Source: CAXXHQ01 sp963665265 (GTDB lineage: Bacteria; Planctomycetota; Planctomycetia; Pirellulales; Thermoguttaceae). From it: DNA of 64,000 nucleotides. The stretch is taken from the NCBI GenBank assembly GCA_963665265.2, contig CAXXHQ010000001.1, positions 1 through 64,000 on the forward strand, read 5' to 3'. Below are positions 1 through 7,659 of this stretch, one piece after another. A program made the translations under genes and the position numbers. The notes under the pieces were generated by a model. That model searched no databases and had not been told where the DNA came from. It saw nothing but the letters and a program-made list of their open reading frames with translations. How positions within the stretch are numbered: the first letter of the stretch is position 1; every line of letters starts with the position of its first letter.

Positions 1-385
1 CTTCGCCGTGCAAACGCCGACGTCGCGAAGAGCGGCCAAGGCGTCGCCAAGGCTGGACCCGCTGTCCGATCCTCCGTTAATGCGGCCGTATAGATTGCCA
101 GGGCGATAGCTGTACGAACGGCAACCCGGCCAACGCTCGGCAACCGTGTACCGATTGGGTGGCGGCGAAGGCGTTGCAAGCCCCTTGCCCGTCTTGGTCC
201 ATAATCTCGGCGATCATGCCGCGCAGGGAAATCGCCGCCCATTTGTTGCGAGGGATAACATCGACTTCCTCGCTCGCTCGGAACGGAGCGAACAGAGCGC
301 CGACGTCGTGTCGTCGCGGCTTGCATCCACCGAGCACGCGGATATCACCGCCGGCGGGAATCGAAAAAGCGTTCGCGGATACCAT
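1..385 (-). CDS. Papain-like (C1) cysteine peptidase, partial, with a frameshift
   Basis: This is the N-terminal part of a C1-type cysteine peptidase; the rest lies left of the window. The segment DQDGQGACNAFA matches the papain oxyanion Gln and catalytic Cys region (Q-x-x-x-C-x-x-F), followed by the family's LSP-x-x-L-Y stretch. The original frame stops after LSPWQS near base 79. Dropping one T (plus-strand A at about 100) gives SPGNLYGRINGGSDSGSSLG and then an open frame to the window edge, as expected for the family. So the sequence has a one-base insertion or an error here. The ATG at 385 has a GAGAGGAG ribosome site. The catalytic His and Asn cannot be checked. The role, perhaps a virion or lysis peptidase, is unknown. 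Confidence 0.6.
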
Positions 386-433
386 TCAAGTCTCTCCTCT
401 CGTTTGTGATTGTTGCGTGCGACGAATGCCGGT

Positions 434-1162
434 TTAACCGCCGTACTTTTTCGCGATAGAAAGCGCCTCAGCCTCCGTCGCCGGCAGCGGACCGTCGTAG
501 AGTAATTGGCCGGAATCCTTGGCCGTAACGAAGATGTGAGGCAGGGCGGCTCCGCGAGAAGCGGCGTAATCGATCCACTCCTTGAACTTCGCCGGAGTCG
601 AGCCGTCGGGCGATTTAACGTTCTTGTCGATCGCCGCGAAGACATGGCCGCCGGCAGCCGCGTATTGCCGCAGCGCGGGCGAAGCAATAACGGCCGCTTG
701 TGCCGGCGTTCGGTCATGCGATCTTCGAGGATCGTCACGGCGATTTTTTGAACGACCGGAGGGAGCGGCGTTGGAACCGGCGCCGGAGTTGGGGCGGGCG
801 TTACGTCGCCCGAGGCGTCCGCGCCGATCGTGTAGCTGTAGAATTCGCGGCGGTGATTTTCCGTCGCATGCCGCGTAAATGAACGTCGAGGGCGATCCTT
901 TCCCCGACGCAAGCGACCAGGACTTAAACGGCGCCGCGTCGTCGGCCGAAAGCAGAATGCCGTCGTTCGTCGCCGACGCGATAAGTCGCGGTTTGTCGAC
1001 GCCTCCGGCAATTGCGTAGCCGCGATCGACCGGAGCGGGCGATGCGGAAAAGATCGCCGGTTTGACTGCCGTGGCCGTGAGTATCAACAAAAGGAGGAAC
1101 GAGCCCTCGGACTTCGATTTCGTCCAGGCGGCACCCGCTAGAGAAAGTAATTTGCCGAACAT
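434..1162 (-). CDS. Hypothetical membrane-anchored or exported protein, two compensating frameshifts
   Basis: The start ATG at 1162 follows a GGAAAGGG ribosome site. An N-terminal hydrophobic stretch (residues 18-32, FLLLLILTATAV) suggests a membrane anchor or signal. The frame reads sensibly to about 860, turns into Arg-rich nonsense, and becomes sensible again below about 710. Between these points another minus-strand frame encodes a plausible continuation: REFYSYTIGADASGD, then a Pro/Thr linker (TPAPTPAPVPTPLPP), then VVQKIAVTILEDRMT. The gene therefore seems to carry two opposite single-base shifts, at about 857-862 and 705-713, either as lesions or sequencing errors. The C-terminal part ends in IAKKYGG. 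I recognise no family. It lies between the peptidase and a small helical protein. Confidence 0.55.
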   Translation of the reverse strand: MFGKLLSLAGAAWTKSKSEGSFLLLLILTATAVKPAIFSASPAPVDRGYAIAGGVDKPRLIASATNDGILLSADDAAPFKSWSLASGKGSPSTFIYAACDGKSPPRILQLHDRRGRLGRRNARPNSGAGSNAAPSGRSKNRRDDPRRSHDRTPAQAAVIASPALRQYAAAGGHVFAAIDKNVKSPDGSTPAKFKEWIDYAASRGAALPHIFVTAKDSGQLLYDGPLPATEAEALSIAKKYGG

Positions 1163-1258
1163 AACAGGCCCTTTCCGAGGAAAATTGATTCGTAAAAGGG
1201 CCGGACGCTCGGCAATCCATTGCGTCGCGTCCGGCTTCATCCCGCCCTGGAATGAGAA

Positions 1259-1570
1259 TTACGCGACGGCGACGTCCGTGCCGGAGGTAGAGAACAAGGC
1301 GACCAGCGCCTTGATTTGCTTGACGGCGTCGAGGTAGCCGCCGATTCCGCCGGCGGTAACGTCGGCGACGATCGCCTTGACGATCGTGATCGCGGCCGGA
1401 AGCTTCGAGACGTCGAACTTGAACGAGCCGAATAGATCGGCGACGCTCTTCAGCTCAGACGTGAGCGTTTCCTTGAGATTGTCGGCCAACTTCACGGCGA
1501 CGACGGTCGCTTGATCGTCGTTCAAGACGATTCCTTGGCTCGCGAGAGCCTCCTTCAACACTTGAGACAT
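1259..1570 (-). CDS. Small helical hypothetical protein
   Basis: This encodes a 103-residue Ala/Val-rich protein with no Cys and predicted mainly helical. A GGAGT ribosome site precedes the ATG at 1570. It begins MSQVLKEALASQG, has repeated aliphatic residues through the middle, and ends in TSGTDVAVA, so a membrane-associated or self-assembling helix is possible. I do not recognise it. It lies in the late-side cluster with the peptidase and the exported protein, downstream of the sigma-factor gene, so it could be a structural or lysis-linked protein, but nothing shows that directly. Confidence 0.65.
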   Translation of the reverse strand: MSQVLKEALASQGIVLNDDQATVVAVKLADNLKETLTSELKSVADLFGSFKFDVSKLPAAITIVKAIVADVTAGGIGGYLDAVKQIKALVALFSTSGTDVAVA

Positions 1571-1647
1571 GGCAGGACTCCAAAAAAGAAACTCAAAAAC
1601 ATGAAAAAAATCAAAACTAAAAGCTGAATTCCCTTTCGGCAGTTCCC

Positions 1648-2451
1648 CTAAGAGTTTTCAGCCGCTTTGCGCAAACGAACGACGGCTTCTGAAATGAGCT
1701 GAGAAATGCGGGATTCGGAGAGCTGGAGAACGCCTCCGACCGCCTTCATCGTGAGGCCCTTGAAGAGGTACAAATAGACGGCGACTCGCTGATCTGGAGC
1801 TAGCGCCGCCCGTGTCGCGAGCGGGTTGTAGTCTCGCTCCCGCCATCCGGAATCCGACACTTTGGCCGCAGCGAATTCGATAAGCGGCGTATCGTCGGGA
1901 TTCGGCGAGTTTTTAACGATCTTCGGCGGCGAGATAGCTGCGCTAAAATCGTAGCTGAATTCGTCCTCAAATTCCTGCTGAGTCGGCGGACGGCCTAGGC
2001 GTTGAGTCAGCTCGGCGAAGTTTCGATCGAGCTCGGAGGCATGCGTTCGGTCAAGCCGTGAAAGATGGTCACGCTCACGCACCCAATCGACGATCGCCCA
2101 GGTCATTCGCGGTGCCGCGTACGTCTCGAACTTGTACCCGCGATCGGCGTCGAATCGCTCGACGACGCTTATCAGCGCCTCGCAAACGATTGATTGCAGA
2201 TCATCGGCGTCGACCGGCCAGCGCTGCGCCGCACGCCGCGCGACCGTCGTCGCGAAAGGCATATAGGCGACGACGATCTCGTTTCGCAGATCGACGCTCT
2301 TTGTTTCGGCGTAGCTTCGCCATTTTTCGATAGGAACGAGCGACTTGACCTTACTGCGTTGCGGCCCGCGGCGACGAGGCGGAGAAGAGGATTTGGCTTT
2401 TGCTCGCGGGAGAGACCTTCGCTTTAACTTAGGCTTTGCGGTTTTCGGCAT
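1648..2451 (-). CDS. Sigma-70-family RNA polymerase sigma factor (FliA/WhiG-like)
   Basis: The 267-residue protein starts with a very basic, disordered N-terminus (residues 1-38). Region 2 follows: DADDLQSIVCEALISVVERF, then the -10 recognition segment around FETYAAPRMTWAIVDWVRE. Region 4 is at the C-terminus, with a helix-turn-helix LTMKAVGGVLQLSESRISQL. The order and the short form fit FliA/WhiG-type alternative sigma factors. It would redirect host RNA polymerase, probably to element promoters. The ATG at 2451 has a CGGAG site right after a terminator-like hairpin, so its leader may be attenuated. The gene ends in TAG. Family assignment is firm; promoter specificity is unknown. Confidence 0.9.
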   Translation of the reverse strand: MPKTAKPKLKRRSLPRAKAKSSSPPRRRGPQRSKVKSLVPIEKWRSYAETKSVDLRNEIVVAYMPFATTVARRAAQRWPVDADDLQSIVCEALISVVERFDADRGYKFETYAAPRMTWAIVDWVRERDHLSRLDRTHASELDRNFAELTQRLGRPPTQQEFEDEFSYDFSAAISPPKIVKNSPNPDDTPLIEFAAAKVSDSGWRERDYNPLATRAALAPDQRVAVYLYLFKGLTMKAVGGVLQLSESRISQLISEAVVRLRKAAENS

Positions 2452-2461
2452 GATGCTCCGT

Positions 2462-2505
2462 AAACAAAAAGGGGACCGAGGCGTCGTAAAACGCTCTTAG
2501 TCCCC
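2462..2505 (-). terminator. Rho-independent terminator abutting the sigma-factor start
   Basis: Read on the minus strand, GGGGAC (2500-2505) pairs with GTCCCC (2471-2476), with an inner GCGT/ACGC pairing, followed directly by TTTTTGTTT. The ribosome site and ATG of the sigma gene follow within about 15 bases. It can end transcripts of the two membrane genes upstream, or act as an attenuator in the sigma leader. Confidence 0.75.
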
Positions 2506-2650
2506 GGAAGCATCAATTTAATTTTTCACTCGCCGAAAGCCTGATCGGCAACTATACCGTCAATCCATTATTATTTTCCCGTCATTCCTCAGCAAGTACT
2601 GCAGGAATAAAGGCGAACTTTACATTGCCGAGAGGATTTCGGAAATTGTC

Positions 2651-3232
2651 TTAGTGAAACACGCATCTATCATGCAAATTCCCGAAAGCAAAATCAACGG
2701 ATTGATTGACGCTTGCCTCTAAAAACTTTTCCCGAATATAAGCTGCCGATCTTTTTAGATGCATGACCCGCAATATTTTACAGGACATCAATGCCAAAAC
2801 CCCAGACAATTTTTCGTGAAGCAACCTATAAGCTAATCGTTGAGCCATTTTGTGAGTTGCGTCTTCAATGATTTTCTGAATCCTTGGGTCATTAGACCTT
2901 GGGGCAGTAATTTTATCTGTTTCGATGTTGGATTCAGTTTTTATTGTTTCGCGTTCAGCTTTTCTTACCAACAAAGCGATCGCAATAATTTTATCGACGT
3001 CGAAAAATCGAGGATTCTTCGCAACAAAAGACAAAAGCAGATCAATTTTTTTTATTGAGCTGTCATCGTCTTCAGAAATATCATGCGCCAACCTAAGCAT
3101 CGCAAATTCAATCAATAACACGTCACGCGAAAATCGTGCGTCGCGCACGAAGCACCAAGCGATATAGGCTGCAACAAGATTTAGAAGAGAAAAACCAATA
3201 AAAAGGTCAATAAATAGTTCTAATGACATCAT
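2651..3232 (-). CDS. Hypothetical protein with N-terminal membrane helix, AT-rich
   Basis: This 193-residue protein begins with a hydrophobic segment (residues 3-30, with FIGFSLLNLVAAYIAWCF), then a charged, mostly helical soluble part rich in Lys, Glu and Asp. No family is recognised. Its start overlaps the stop of the gene upstream (ATGATG against TGA), so the two are probably co-translated. Base composition is clearly richer in A and T than in the flanking genes, suggesting a separate origin. Candidate roles are membrane-linked exclusion, toxin or lysis functions, but none is shown. Confidence 0.65.
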   Translation of the reverse strand: MMSLELFIDLFIGFSLLNLVAAYIAWCFVRDARFSRDVLLIEFAMLRLAHDISEDDDSSIKKIDLLLSFVAKNPRFFDVDKIIAIALLVRKAERETIKTESNIETDKITAPRSNDPRIQKIIEDATHKMAQRLAYRLLHEKLSGVLALMSCKILRVMHLKRSAAYIREKFLEASVNQSVDFAFGNLHDRCVFH

Positions 3233-3603
3233 TTCTTTCCTTCACAAGTTGAAGGCAAGCGAGCATTGCCGTTTTTAATGTCCTGGATTTTTGAATTGAT
3301 CTCCCGATCTTCAGTAGTATATTTCCTCCATTTTCTATATCCTATTGCGAAAATAAAGCATATCGAAACCGCAGAAGCCGAAATGACCTGTGCAAAAACG
3401 CTCTTTTCTGTGATTCGCTCTGCCGTAGTGCATATCCGAGAAATACCCAGATATCCAGAACCGCAAATAAACGCAATCTTAAGTAAAGAAATAACCTGGC
3501 TGAAAATATCGAGAAACTTTCCCAGGTTCGCTTCACTAATTTTAGGCGGTTCTTCTTTTGTGGGTTTATGAATTTTTCGTTTTTTTGAAACTTTGTCTAC
3601 CAT
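3229..3603 (-). CDS. Hypothetical small protein with two membrane helices, AT-rich
   Basis: A basic N-terminus (KKRKIHKPTKEE) is followed by two hydrophobic stretches, about residues 38-58 (FSQVISLLKIAFICGSGYLG) and 75-92 (VISASAVSICFIFAIG), and a charged tail. The size and two-helix layout are compatible with a holin-like or other small membrane protein, but no family is recognised. ATG at 3603 has AGGGGG six bases upstream; a GTG at 3609 is a less likely start. It overlaps the next gene by four bases and shares its AT-rich composition. Confidence 0.6.
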   Translation of the reverse strand: MVDKVSKKRKIHKPTKEEPPKISEANLGKFLDIFSQVISLLKIAFICGSGYLGISRICTTAERITEKSVFAQVISASAVSICFIFAIGYRKWRKYTTEDREINSKIQDIKNGNARLPSTCEGKK

Positions 3604-3656
3604 GCTCACCCCCTATGGCTGTGTTTCCTAAGTTTAATTTAGGGGGTGAATTGGTG

Positions 3657-4187
3657 TCAATACCCATACTGCCCTTTCCATCTACTTTCACATGGAGTTT
3701 GGCACCCGGCTCCCTCGGCCGGTTTATCGCATCGAAATGCCGGAACACGGTATTGAAAGAAATAGGCGTCCTCGGCGGTTTCGGCGTAGAAGTCGCGCAG
3801 AATCGCTACGGCGCGAAATCCAAGCGCCTTAAAGAAGAGCTGCGCCGCAAGGTTCGTTTCCCGAACTCCGAGCGTGATGCGGGTGCGCCGCTGCGGAGAC
3901 AGCTTATCAATCAGCTTCGCCGCCATCTTGCGGCCGACGCCTTGCCGACGAGCGTCTGGAGCCGCGGCGAAGTTTAAGACGTGAATCCCAGTTGAATGCA
4001 GCTCGTAAAGCATGTAGCCGATGACTCGCTCCTCAAAATCGACGGCTACCATGCCGATGCAATTGCGCTGCCGTAAGCAGCGGATGAAGTCCTCTTCGTA
4101 CCAAGGGAATTCAAAAGCGGCTCGCTCGATCGCCAAAACATCATCCATGTCGCGGCGATAAATCCAGCGTATATTGCTTACGTGCAT
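3657..4187 (-). CDS. GNAT-family N-acetyltransferase (RimI-like)
   Basis: The protein shows the GNAT fold in order: an N-terminal strand and helix ending in FPWYEEDF (RimI-type), a central IGYMLYELH strand, the acetyl-CoA loop DARRQGVGRKMAAKL (R/Q-x-x-G-x-G/A), then ETNLAAQLFFKALGFRAV with the N-x-x-A helix. The resemblance is to ribosomal-protein acetyltransferase RimI, though the substrate cannot be read from sequence. ATG at 4187 has GGAG eight bases upstream; a TTG at 4214 would overlap the previous gene and is less likely. About 25 C-terminal residues extend past the domain and look unstructured. Confidence 0.8.
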   Translation of the reverse strand: MHVSNIRWIYRRDMDDVLAIERAAFEFPWYEEDFIRCLRQRNCIGMVAVDFEERVIGYMLYELHSTGIHVLNFAAAPDARRQGVGRKMAAKLIDKLSPQRRTRITLGVRETNLAAQLFFKALGFRAVAILRDFYAETAEDAYFFQYRVPAFRCDKPAEGAGCQTPCESRWKGQYGY

Positions 4188-4200
4188 TTCCTTTGCTCCG

Positions 4201-4605
4201 CTAAAATCGCTCAAACTTCCAGGGGGCGGACTTGCGTCGGCGCGTCACGGCGACGAACGCGAACGGGAATTTCTCGGCCGCGATTTTGATTTTGATTCTG
4301 GCATCCTCTCGCCAAAACCCCTTCACTTCGTGAAGCTCGAATGAACCGTCGGCGAGCAACACGGCGAAGTCGGGCGTATAGTGCGTCTTCGCGGCCAACC
4401 GCAGTTTGATCGCCTCAAACTCGTCCCAGATAATTTCGCCGGCGGATCGTCGCAGCTCCAGCTCGGCGGCATAATCGCTTTCCCACCCATTCATACCGCG
4501 TTCAAGTTTCTTTCCCTTCGCCTTTTTTTCGGCGGCGTCGGCTTTGAGCTTTGCTTCCAGCTCACTACGGAAAGGTTCGTTGAAGTCGCGTAGGGAAAAT
4601 CTCAA
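4201..4605 (-). CDS. DUF1064-type phage endonuclease-like protein
   Basis: The core (WESDYAAELELRR, then HYTPDFAVLLADG and LHEVKGFWREDARIKIKIAAE) matches the phage DUF1064 family, which has a PD-(D/E)xK-like nuclease pattern: E in the first helix, PDF, and E-x-K in HEVKG. Such proteins are thought to be recombination or resolvase-type nucleases. I prefer a TTG start at 4605, because it overlaps the stop of the upstream winged-helix gene (TTGA) and gives about 134 residues, near the family length. A longer ATG frame from 4746 is mostly a shadow of that gene. The stop is TAG. Confidence 0.65.
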   Translation of the reverse strand: MRFSLRDFNEPFRSELEAKLKADAAEKKAKGKKLERGMNGWESDYAAELELRRSAGEIIWDEFEAIKLRLAAKTHYTPDFAVLLADGSFELHEVKGFWREDARIKIKIAAEKFPFAFVAVTRRRKSAPWKFERF

Positions 4606-4835
4606 TTGCTCAACTCCCAAAGCCGAACGAGCTGGCCGCGTTTCGTGACTTGTACTTTTTTGCTCGGGATAATTCGCCCGGCGTCGGCTAGATATCTTCG
4701 CGTTCTCGTCGCCATGCTCTTTCCGACTCCGAGCAATACCAGCCACTTCGCCAGAAACGGCCCGCTCAAAGGCCCATGCTGACGTAGCACGCGCTCGGCT
4801 TGTTTCTCTGCGTAAATGCGGCGAGGGGATTTCAT
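4602..4835 (-). CDS. Small winged-helix-like DNA-binding protein
   Basis: The 77-residue protein looks like one winged-helix domain: helix (YAEKQAERVLRQHG), helix-turn-helix region (PLSGPFLAKWLVLLGV), recognition helix (SMATRTRRYLADAG), and a C-terminal wing (KKVQVTKRGQLVRLWEL). It may be a transcription or replication accessory factor of the element. Its ATG overlaps the distal stop of the interrupted HD gene (ATGA), and its own stop overlaps the nuclease start, so the three probably form one translation-coupled unit. Confidence 0.65.
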   Translation of the reverse strand: MKSPRRIYAEKQAERVLRQHGPLSGPFLAKWLVLLGVGKSMATRTRRYLADAGRIIPSKKVQVTKRGQLVRLWELSN

Positions 4836-5398
4836 TTATCGTTTATTGATTTGAAAATCTTGTCGAATCGAATCAAAAAAATCAACTCCATGAAACGTGA
4901 ATCGATCGGGCGAATTTCCACTCCAAACGGCTCGACTTCCGGAATTGAGTCGCACTCTACAAGCGTTGATCCGCGATCGCTGAATAGCTGCTCTCGTTCC
5001 GTTCGCAGCATGCGCTCGTCAATTTCTTGAACGAGATGATAGAAGGGAAACGGCAGGCCGTACTATTCGGCGACGAGTTTTAGAATCCGATCCTCGGCGA
5101 CTTCGTAAGGAATGAATTCGCCATCTCGCATCCATCCGAGTCCCGCTTTTATCGGCCTCTGCGCATCGAACAAATACGCCTCGGCCGCGTCGTGAAGCAG
5201 GAACGCCATTGAGAGGAGCGGATTCGTAGCGTATAAGCATCCTCTGTAGCAATGCTCGGCGACGGAATAGAAGGGCGTCGTCGCCCCTCCCCATCGGCAA
5301 CGGTTGGCGAGGTTATGGGCGATGTCTGTAATCGAAATATCTTCGAGGCGAAGATTGAAAACGTCGATTCGCTTCATGCTTGGCATTGTCGTAGCCAT
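4832..5398 (-). CDS. HD-domain hydrolase interrupted by an in-frame amber codon
   Basis: The ATG at 5398 has an AAGGAAAG ribosome site. The protein shows an HD-type layout: N-terminal D-I-A-H-N-L-A-N-R, VAEHCYRG, then AFLLHDAAEAYL (HD pair) with DAQRPIK, as in phage YfbR-like nucleotide phosphohydrolases. A TAG at 5065-5063 stops it after 111 residues. The same frame then stays open for 76 codons (YGLPFPFYHLVQEIDERML and on) to a TGA that overlaps the next gene's ATG. VQEIDERML fits the family's usual following helix, so the TAG lies inside the conserved domain. Nonsense mutation, sequencing error or readthrough are all possible; other genes here end normally in TAG. Confidence 0.7.
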
Positions 5399-5467
5399 TT
5401 GATCTTTCCTTCCGTTCGATCATTTACGCGGTCCCACGAACTTGATCGGCACTAGTTCCTTATTGGT

Positions 5468-5665
5468 TCAGGCGGCGCGATGTATCTCAAACTCCTCTTG
5501 AATCTTCGACAACGGCGCCTTAAAAAGCCACCTCCATTCCAGCAATCCATCTCTGCCATATACTCCCTCCGAGAACGTTGCCCGAGGTTCTTCGGGAATA
5601 CAAATGCTGTGGTCGCATCCGACTCTTAACTCCGGCGCCTGCTCACACCACTCTAGCTTGTGCAT
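5468..5665 (-). CDS. Small hypothetical protein
   Basis: This encodes 65 residues with a run of Trp and acidic residues and the segment DHSICIPEEP. A GAAAGGAGCG ribosome site precedes the ATG at 5665, and the start overlaps the end of the DUF5131 gene by 13 bases. No domain is recognised. The strong ribosome site and tight packing support a real gene. Confidence 0.5.
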   Translation of the reverse strand: MHKLEWCEQAPELRVGCDHSICIPEEPRATFSEGVYGRDGLLEWRWLFKAPLSKIQEEFEIHRAA

Positions 5666-6594
5666 CTACGCTCCTTTCGTTTAGGAAACTCGTGATACTG
5701 ACGGCCGTCGAGAACGTCGCCGCCGTTTTTCCCGACGCGATCCATGACGAAGACCGGGAATGAATCGTTCTCGTGCGCGAAAATGAAATCCGTTCCGCGT
5801 TTCAATTCGTTTCCAAGGCGATCGAAACAACGCCCGCCTTGCACGCGCGTCGCGGCTTTGTTCGCCCATTCTTCGTAAGAGGCGAACGAACGAAAGATCG
5901 GCTCGCCGGTCTGGATGTTTTTCGAGTGCGTTCCCCACTCGCCCCACTGCTTAAAGAAGAACGGCATATTCTCCGCCGCACACTGATCGCGGAGCGTTCG
6001 CGCCCAATCCGGTTGCATTGGTCTAGCATCTCTGCCGCTCTCGCCGCCGACGACAACCCAGTCAATCGTAACTGAATAAACTAATCGCTCTAACAACGGC
6101 CTATCTAACCAGAGCGGCCCTAGCAAAGGCTCGCAACTCACCCACCGAACCGCCGCCGGAGTTTCGAGCAAAATCGGAATCCGCAAATCGGCCATTTCTT
6201 GATTCTCGGCCGTTACGCCCAGCCAAACGTTTTTCCATCCGTCGCCCCAATCCGGCGGCAAGCAATACTTGATCCGCTCCGGCCGCTTCGTACAAAGTTG
6301 GTACGTGTGGTGAGGAGTCTGGCGAATAATGTCCCACGCCTCGGCCCGCCATGCGTCGGCCTCTTCGATAAAGAAGTCGCTCCAAGAGCAAACGAAAATC
6401 TTTCGCGGCTCTTTCCAGTGAAGAGGTGAAAGGAACGTGCGCTCGGCAGATCGCACGACGACGTCGGGCGTTTGGCCGAATCGGTTTTTTTCGCGGAACA
6501 TATAGCAGTTCGTGCAACCGGCCGAAACCTTATGGCAACCCTGCCACGGATTCCAAGTCGCGTCGGTCCAACTGATTTTCGTTTTTTCGCTCAC
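5653..6594 (-). CDS. DUF5131 (phage Gp37/Gp68, three-Cys-motif) protein
   Basis: The 313-residue protein begins KTKISWTDATWNPWQGCHKVS and carries the family's Cys triad C-x6-C-x2-C (GCHKVSAGCTNCYM), followed by FVCSWSDFFIEEAD, VWLGVTAEN and RWVSCEPLLGP, all typical of Gp37/Gp68 (PF07505). The biochemical role of the family is not established; the Cys pattern suggests metal or iron-sulfur binding. A partner called TcmP is often encoded beside such proteins, but I see none here. The start is GTG at 6594 after GGAAGGAGCG. The stop is TAG. Confidence 0.88.
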   Translation of the reverse strand: MSEKTKISWTDATWNPWQGCHKVSAGCTNCYMFREKNRFGQTPDVVVRSAERTFLSPLHWKEPRKIFVCSWSDFFIEEADAWRAEAWDIIRQTPHHTYQLCTKRPERIKYCLPPDWGDGWKNVWLGVTAENQEMADLRIPILLETPAAVRWVSCEPLLGPLWLDRPLLERLVYSVTIDWVVVGGESGRDARPMQPDWARTLRDQCAAENMPFFFKQWGEWGTHSKNIQTGEPIFRSFASYEEWANKAATRVQGGRCFDRLGNELKRGTDFIFAHENDSFPVFVMDRVGKNGGDVLDGRQYHEFPKRKERRCTS

Positions 6595-6597
6595 ACT

Positions 6598-6807
6598 TCA
6601 CGCTCCTTCCGTTTCCAAAAGAACACCTTCGCCGTCGCACTCGTCGCAGCCGTAGCCCCAACAATCAACGCATGCATCGCCTGTTGCGGAACAATGCTTG
6701 CAGATATATGGTTTCTCGCCTTCGCATCCAAAACTAGGATTAGGAATCCAGTGATGCGACGATCCTTTGCACTCGGAGCACCTTCTACAAGACGTTGTAA
6801 ATGGCAT
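6598..6807 (-). CDS. Small Cys-rich zinc-binding protein
   Basis: The 69-residue protein has eleven Cys residues in C-x2-C-type pairs (CRRCSEC, CKHC, CVDC, CDEC), resembling a DnaJ-type or rubredoxin-like zinc cluster. It lies three bases before the DUF5131 start. The ATG at 6807 has GAAAGAAGCG upstream. It is in the same frame as the PP-loop gene upstream and separated from it only by that gene's TAG and nine codons, so readthrough would give a fusion; the separate ribosome site argues for independent translation. Confidence 0.65.
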   Translation of the reverse strand: MPFTTSCRRCSECKGSSHHWIPNPSFGCEGEKPYICKHCSATGDACVDCWGYGCDECDGEGVLLETEGA

Positions 6808-6834
6808 TTCACGCTTCTTTCGCGGCTCGGGCCG

Positions 6835-7659
6835 CTAAACAAAAAGCTCGATCAATCCCTGGCACTCTACTTTTGGTAGTCCCTTCCTACTCAACCACCA
6901 ATCGAACATTTCTTCCGACGAAGAAAAATATCGATCGCCAAACCAAATCCGGCCGTCGCGCTGCAATGTTCCCGACCTGCGTTCAAAAATATATTTGAAT
7001 AACTCTTTCCACTTACGTTCGTATCCCGGCCATCGGTCGAATTCCATTTGAGTAATCCGCTTAGTCGCCATCGGACAACCGATGCACCCAAGCCGATCGA
7101 ACCCTTGATCGTATAATTCGCAGTAAGGCAAATTTCGTGACTTGATGAACTCCCAGACCATTTCGCCCGACCAGCCCAAAATAGGGCAGATTGCGGTAGT
7201 TTGCGTTTTTTCGTGATAGCTAACCTGCGTCCACGATTTCTTGCGACGAGGCGATTCAGCGGCCCGAACGCCGAGTATTAATCGTGCGCCTCTTGGGTTT
7301 TTCCGTTCCTTAAAATGTTCGCAGCACCATCGACACTTGCGAGTCGGAAAGCCTTTGTTGTAACGAACCGCATAGGTGAAGAAATTACACTCCGGCCGCT
7401 CCCAAACTACGTCCGGATGTTCGCGTCGAATGAAACGCGTCAACTCCGGCGGATCGAGTGTTGTGACGTTGTAGTGCCAATAGACGCGAACGCCAGCGAG
7501 ACGAGCAACCTCCTTGATAACGCACGAGTCTTTTCCGCCTGAAAAACAGCCGTAAAACGCCGTTCCGTCCTTCGGCTCCGTCGCTCGCAGTAATTTCACC
7601 GCGTCGGCAACGTATGCCTCAAGCGATAAGTCGATTCCATTCAGAGTTTTCATCTTCAT
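6835..7659 (-). CDS. PAPS-reductase-like PP-loop enzyme
   Basis: The PP-loop motif CFSGGKDS (about residues 37-44) marks the ATP-pyrophosphatase fold shared by PAPS reductases, DndC and tRNA-thiolation enzymes. The family's conserved segments follow: PTRKCRWCCEHFK, then LGVRAAESPRRK, CPILGWSGEMVWEFIK, and a second Cys group LGCIGCPMA. The four Cys in CRWCCE and CIGCP could bind an Fe-S cluster or zinc. Phage members are usually annotated as phosphoadenosine phosphosulfate reductases, but a role in modifying nucleic acid is equally possible. ATG at 7659 overlaps the ASCH stop (TGATG). The stop is TAG. Confidence 0.85.
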   Translation of the reverse strand: MKMKTLNGIDLSLEAYVADAVKLLRATEPKDGTAFYGCFSGGKDSCVIKEVARLAGVRVYWHYNVTTLDPPELTRFIRREHPDVVWERPECNFFTYAVRYNKGFPTRKCRWCCEHFKERKNPRGARLILGVRAAESPRRKKSWTQVSYHEKTQTTAICPILGWSGEMVWEFIKSRNLPYCELYDQGFDRLGCIGCPMATKRITQMEFDRWPGYERKWKELFKYIFERRSGTLQRDGRIWFGDRYFSSSEEMFDWWLSRKGLPKVECQGLIELFV

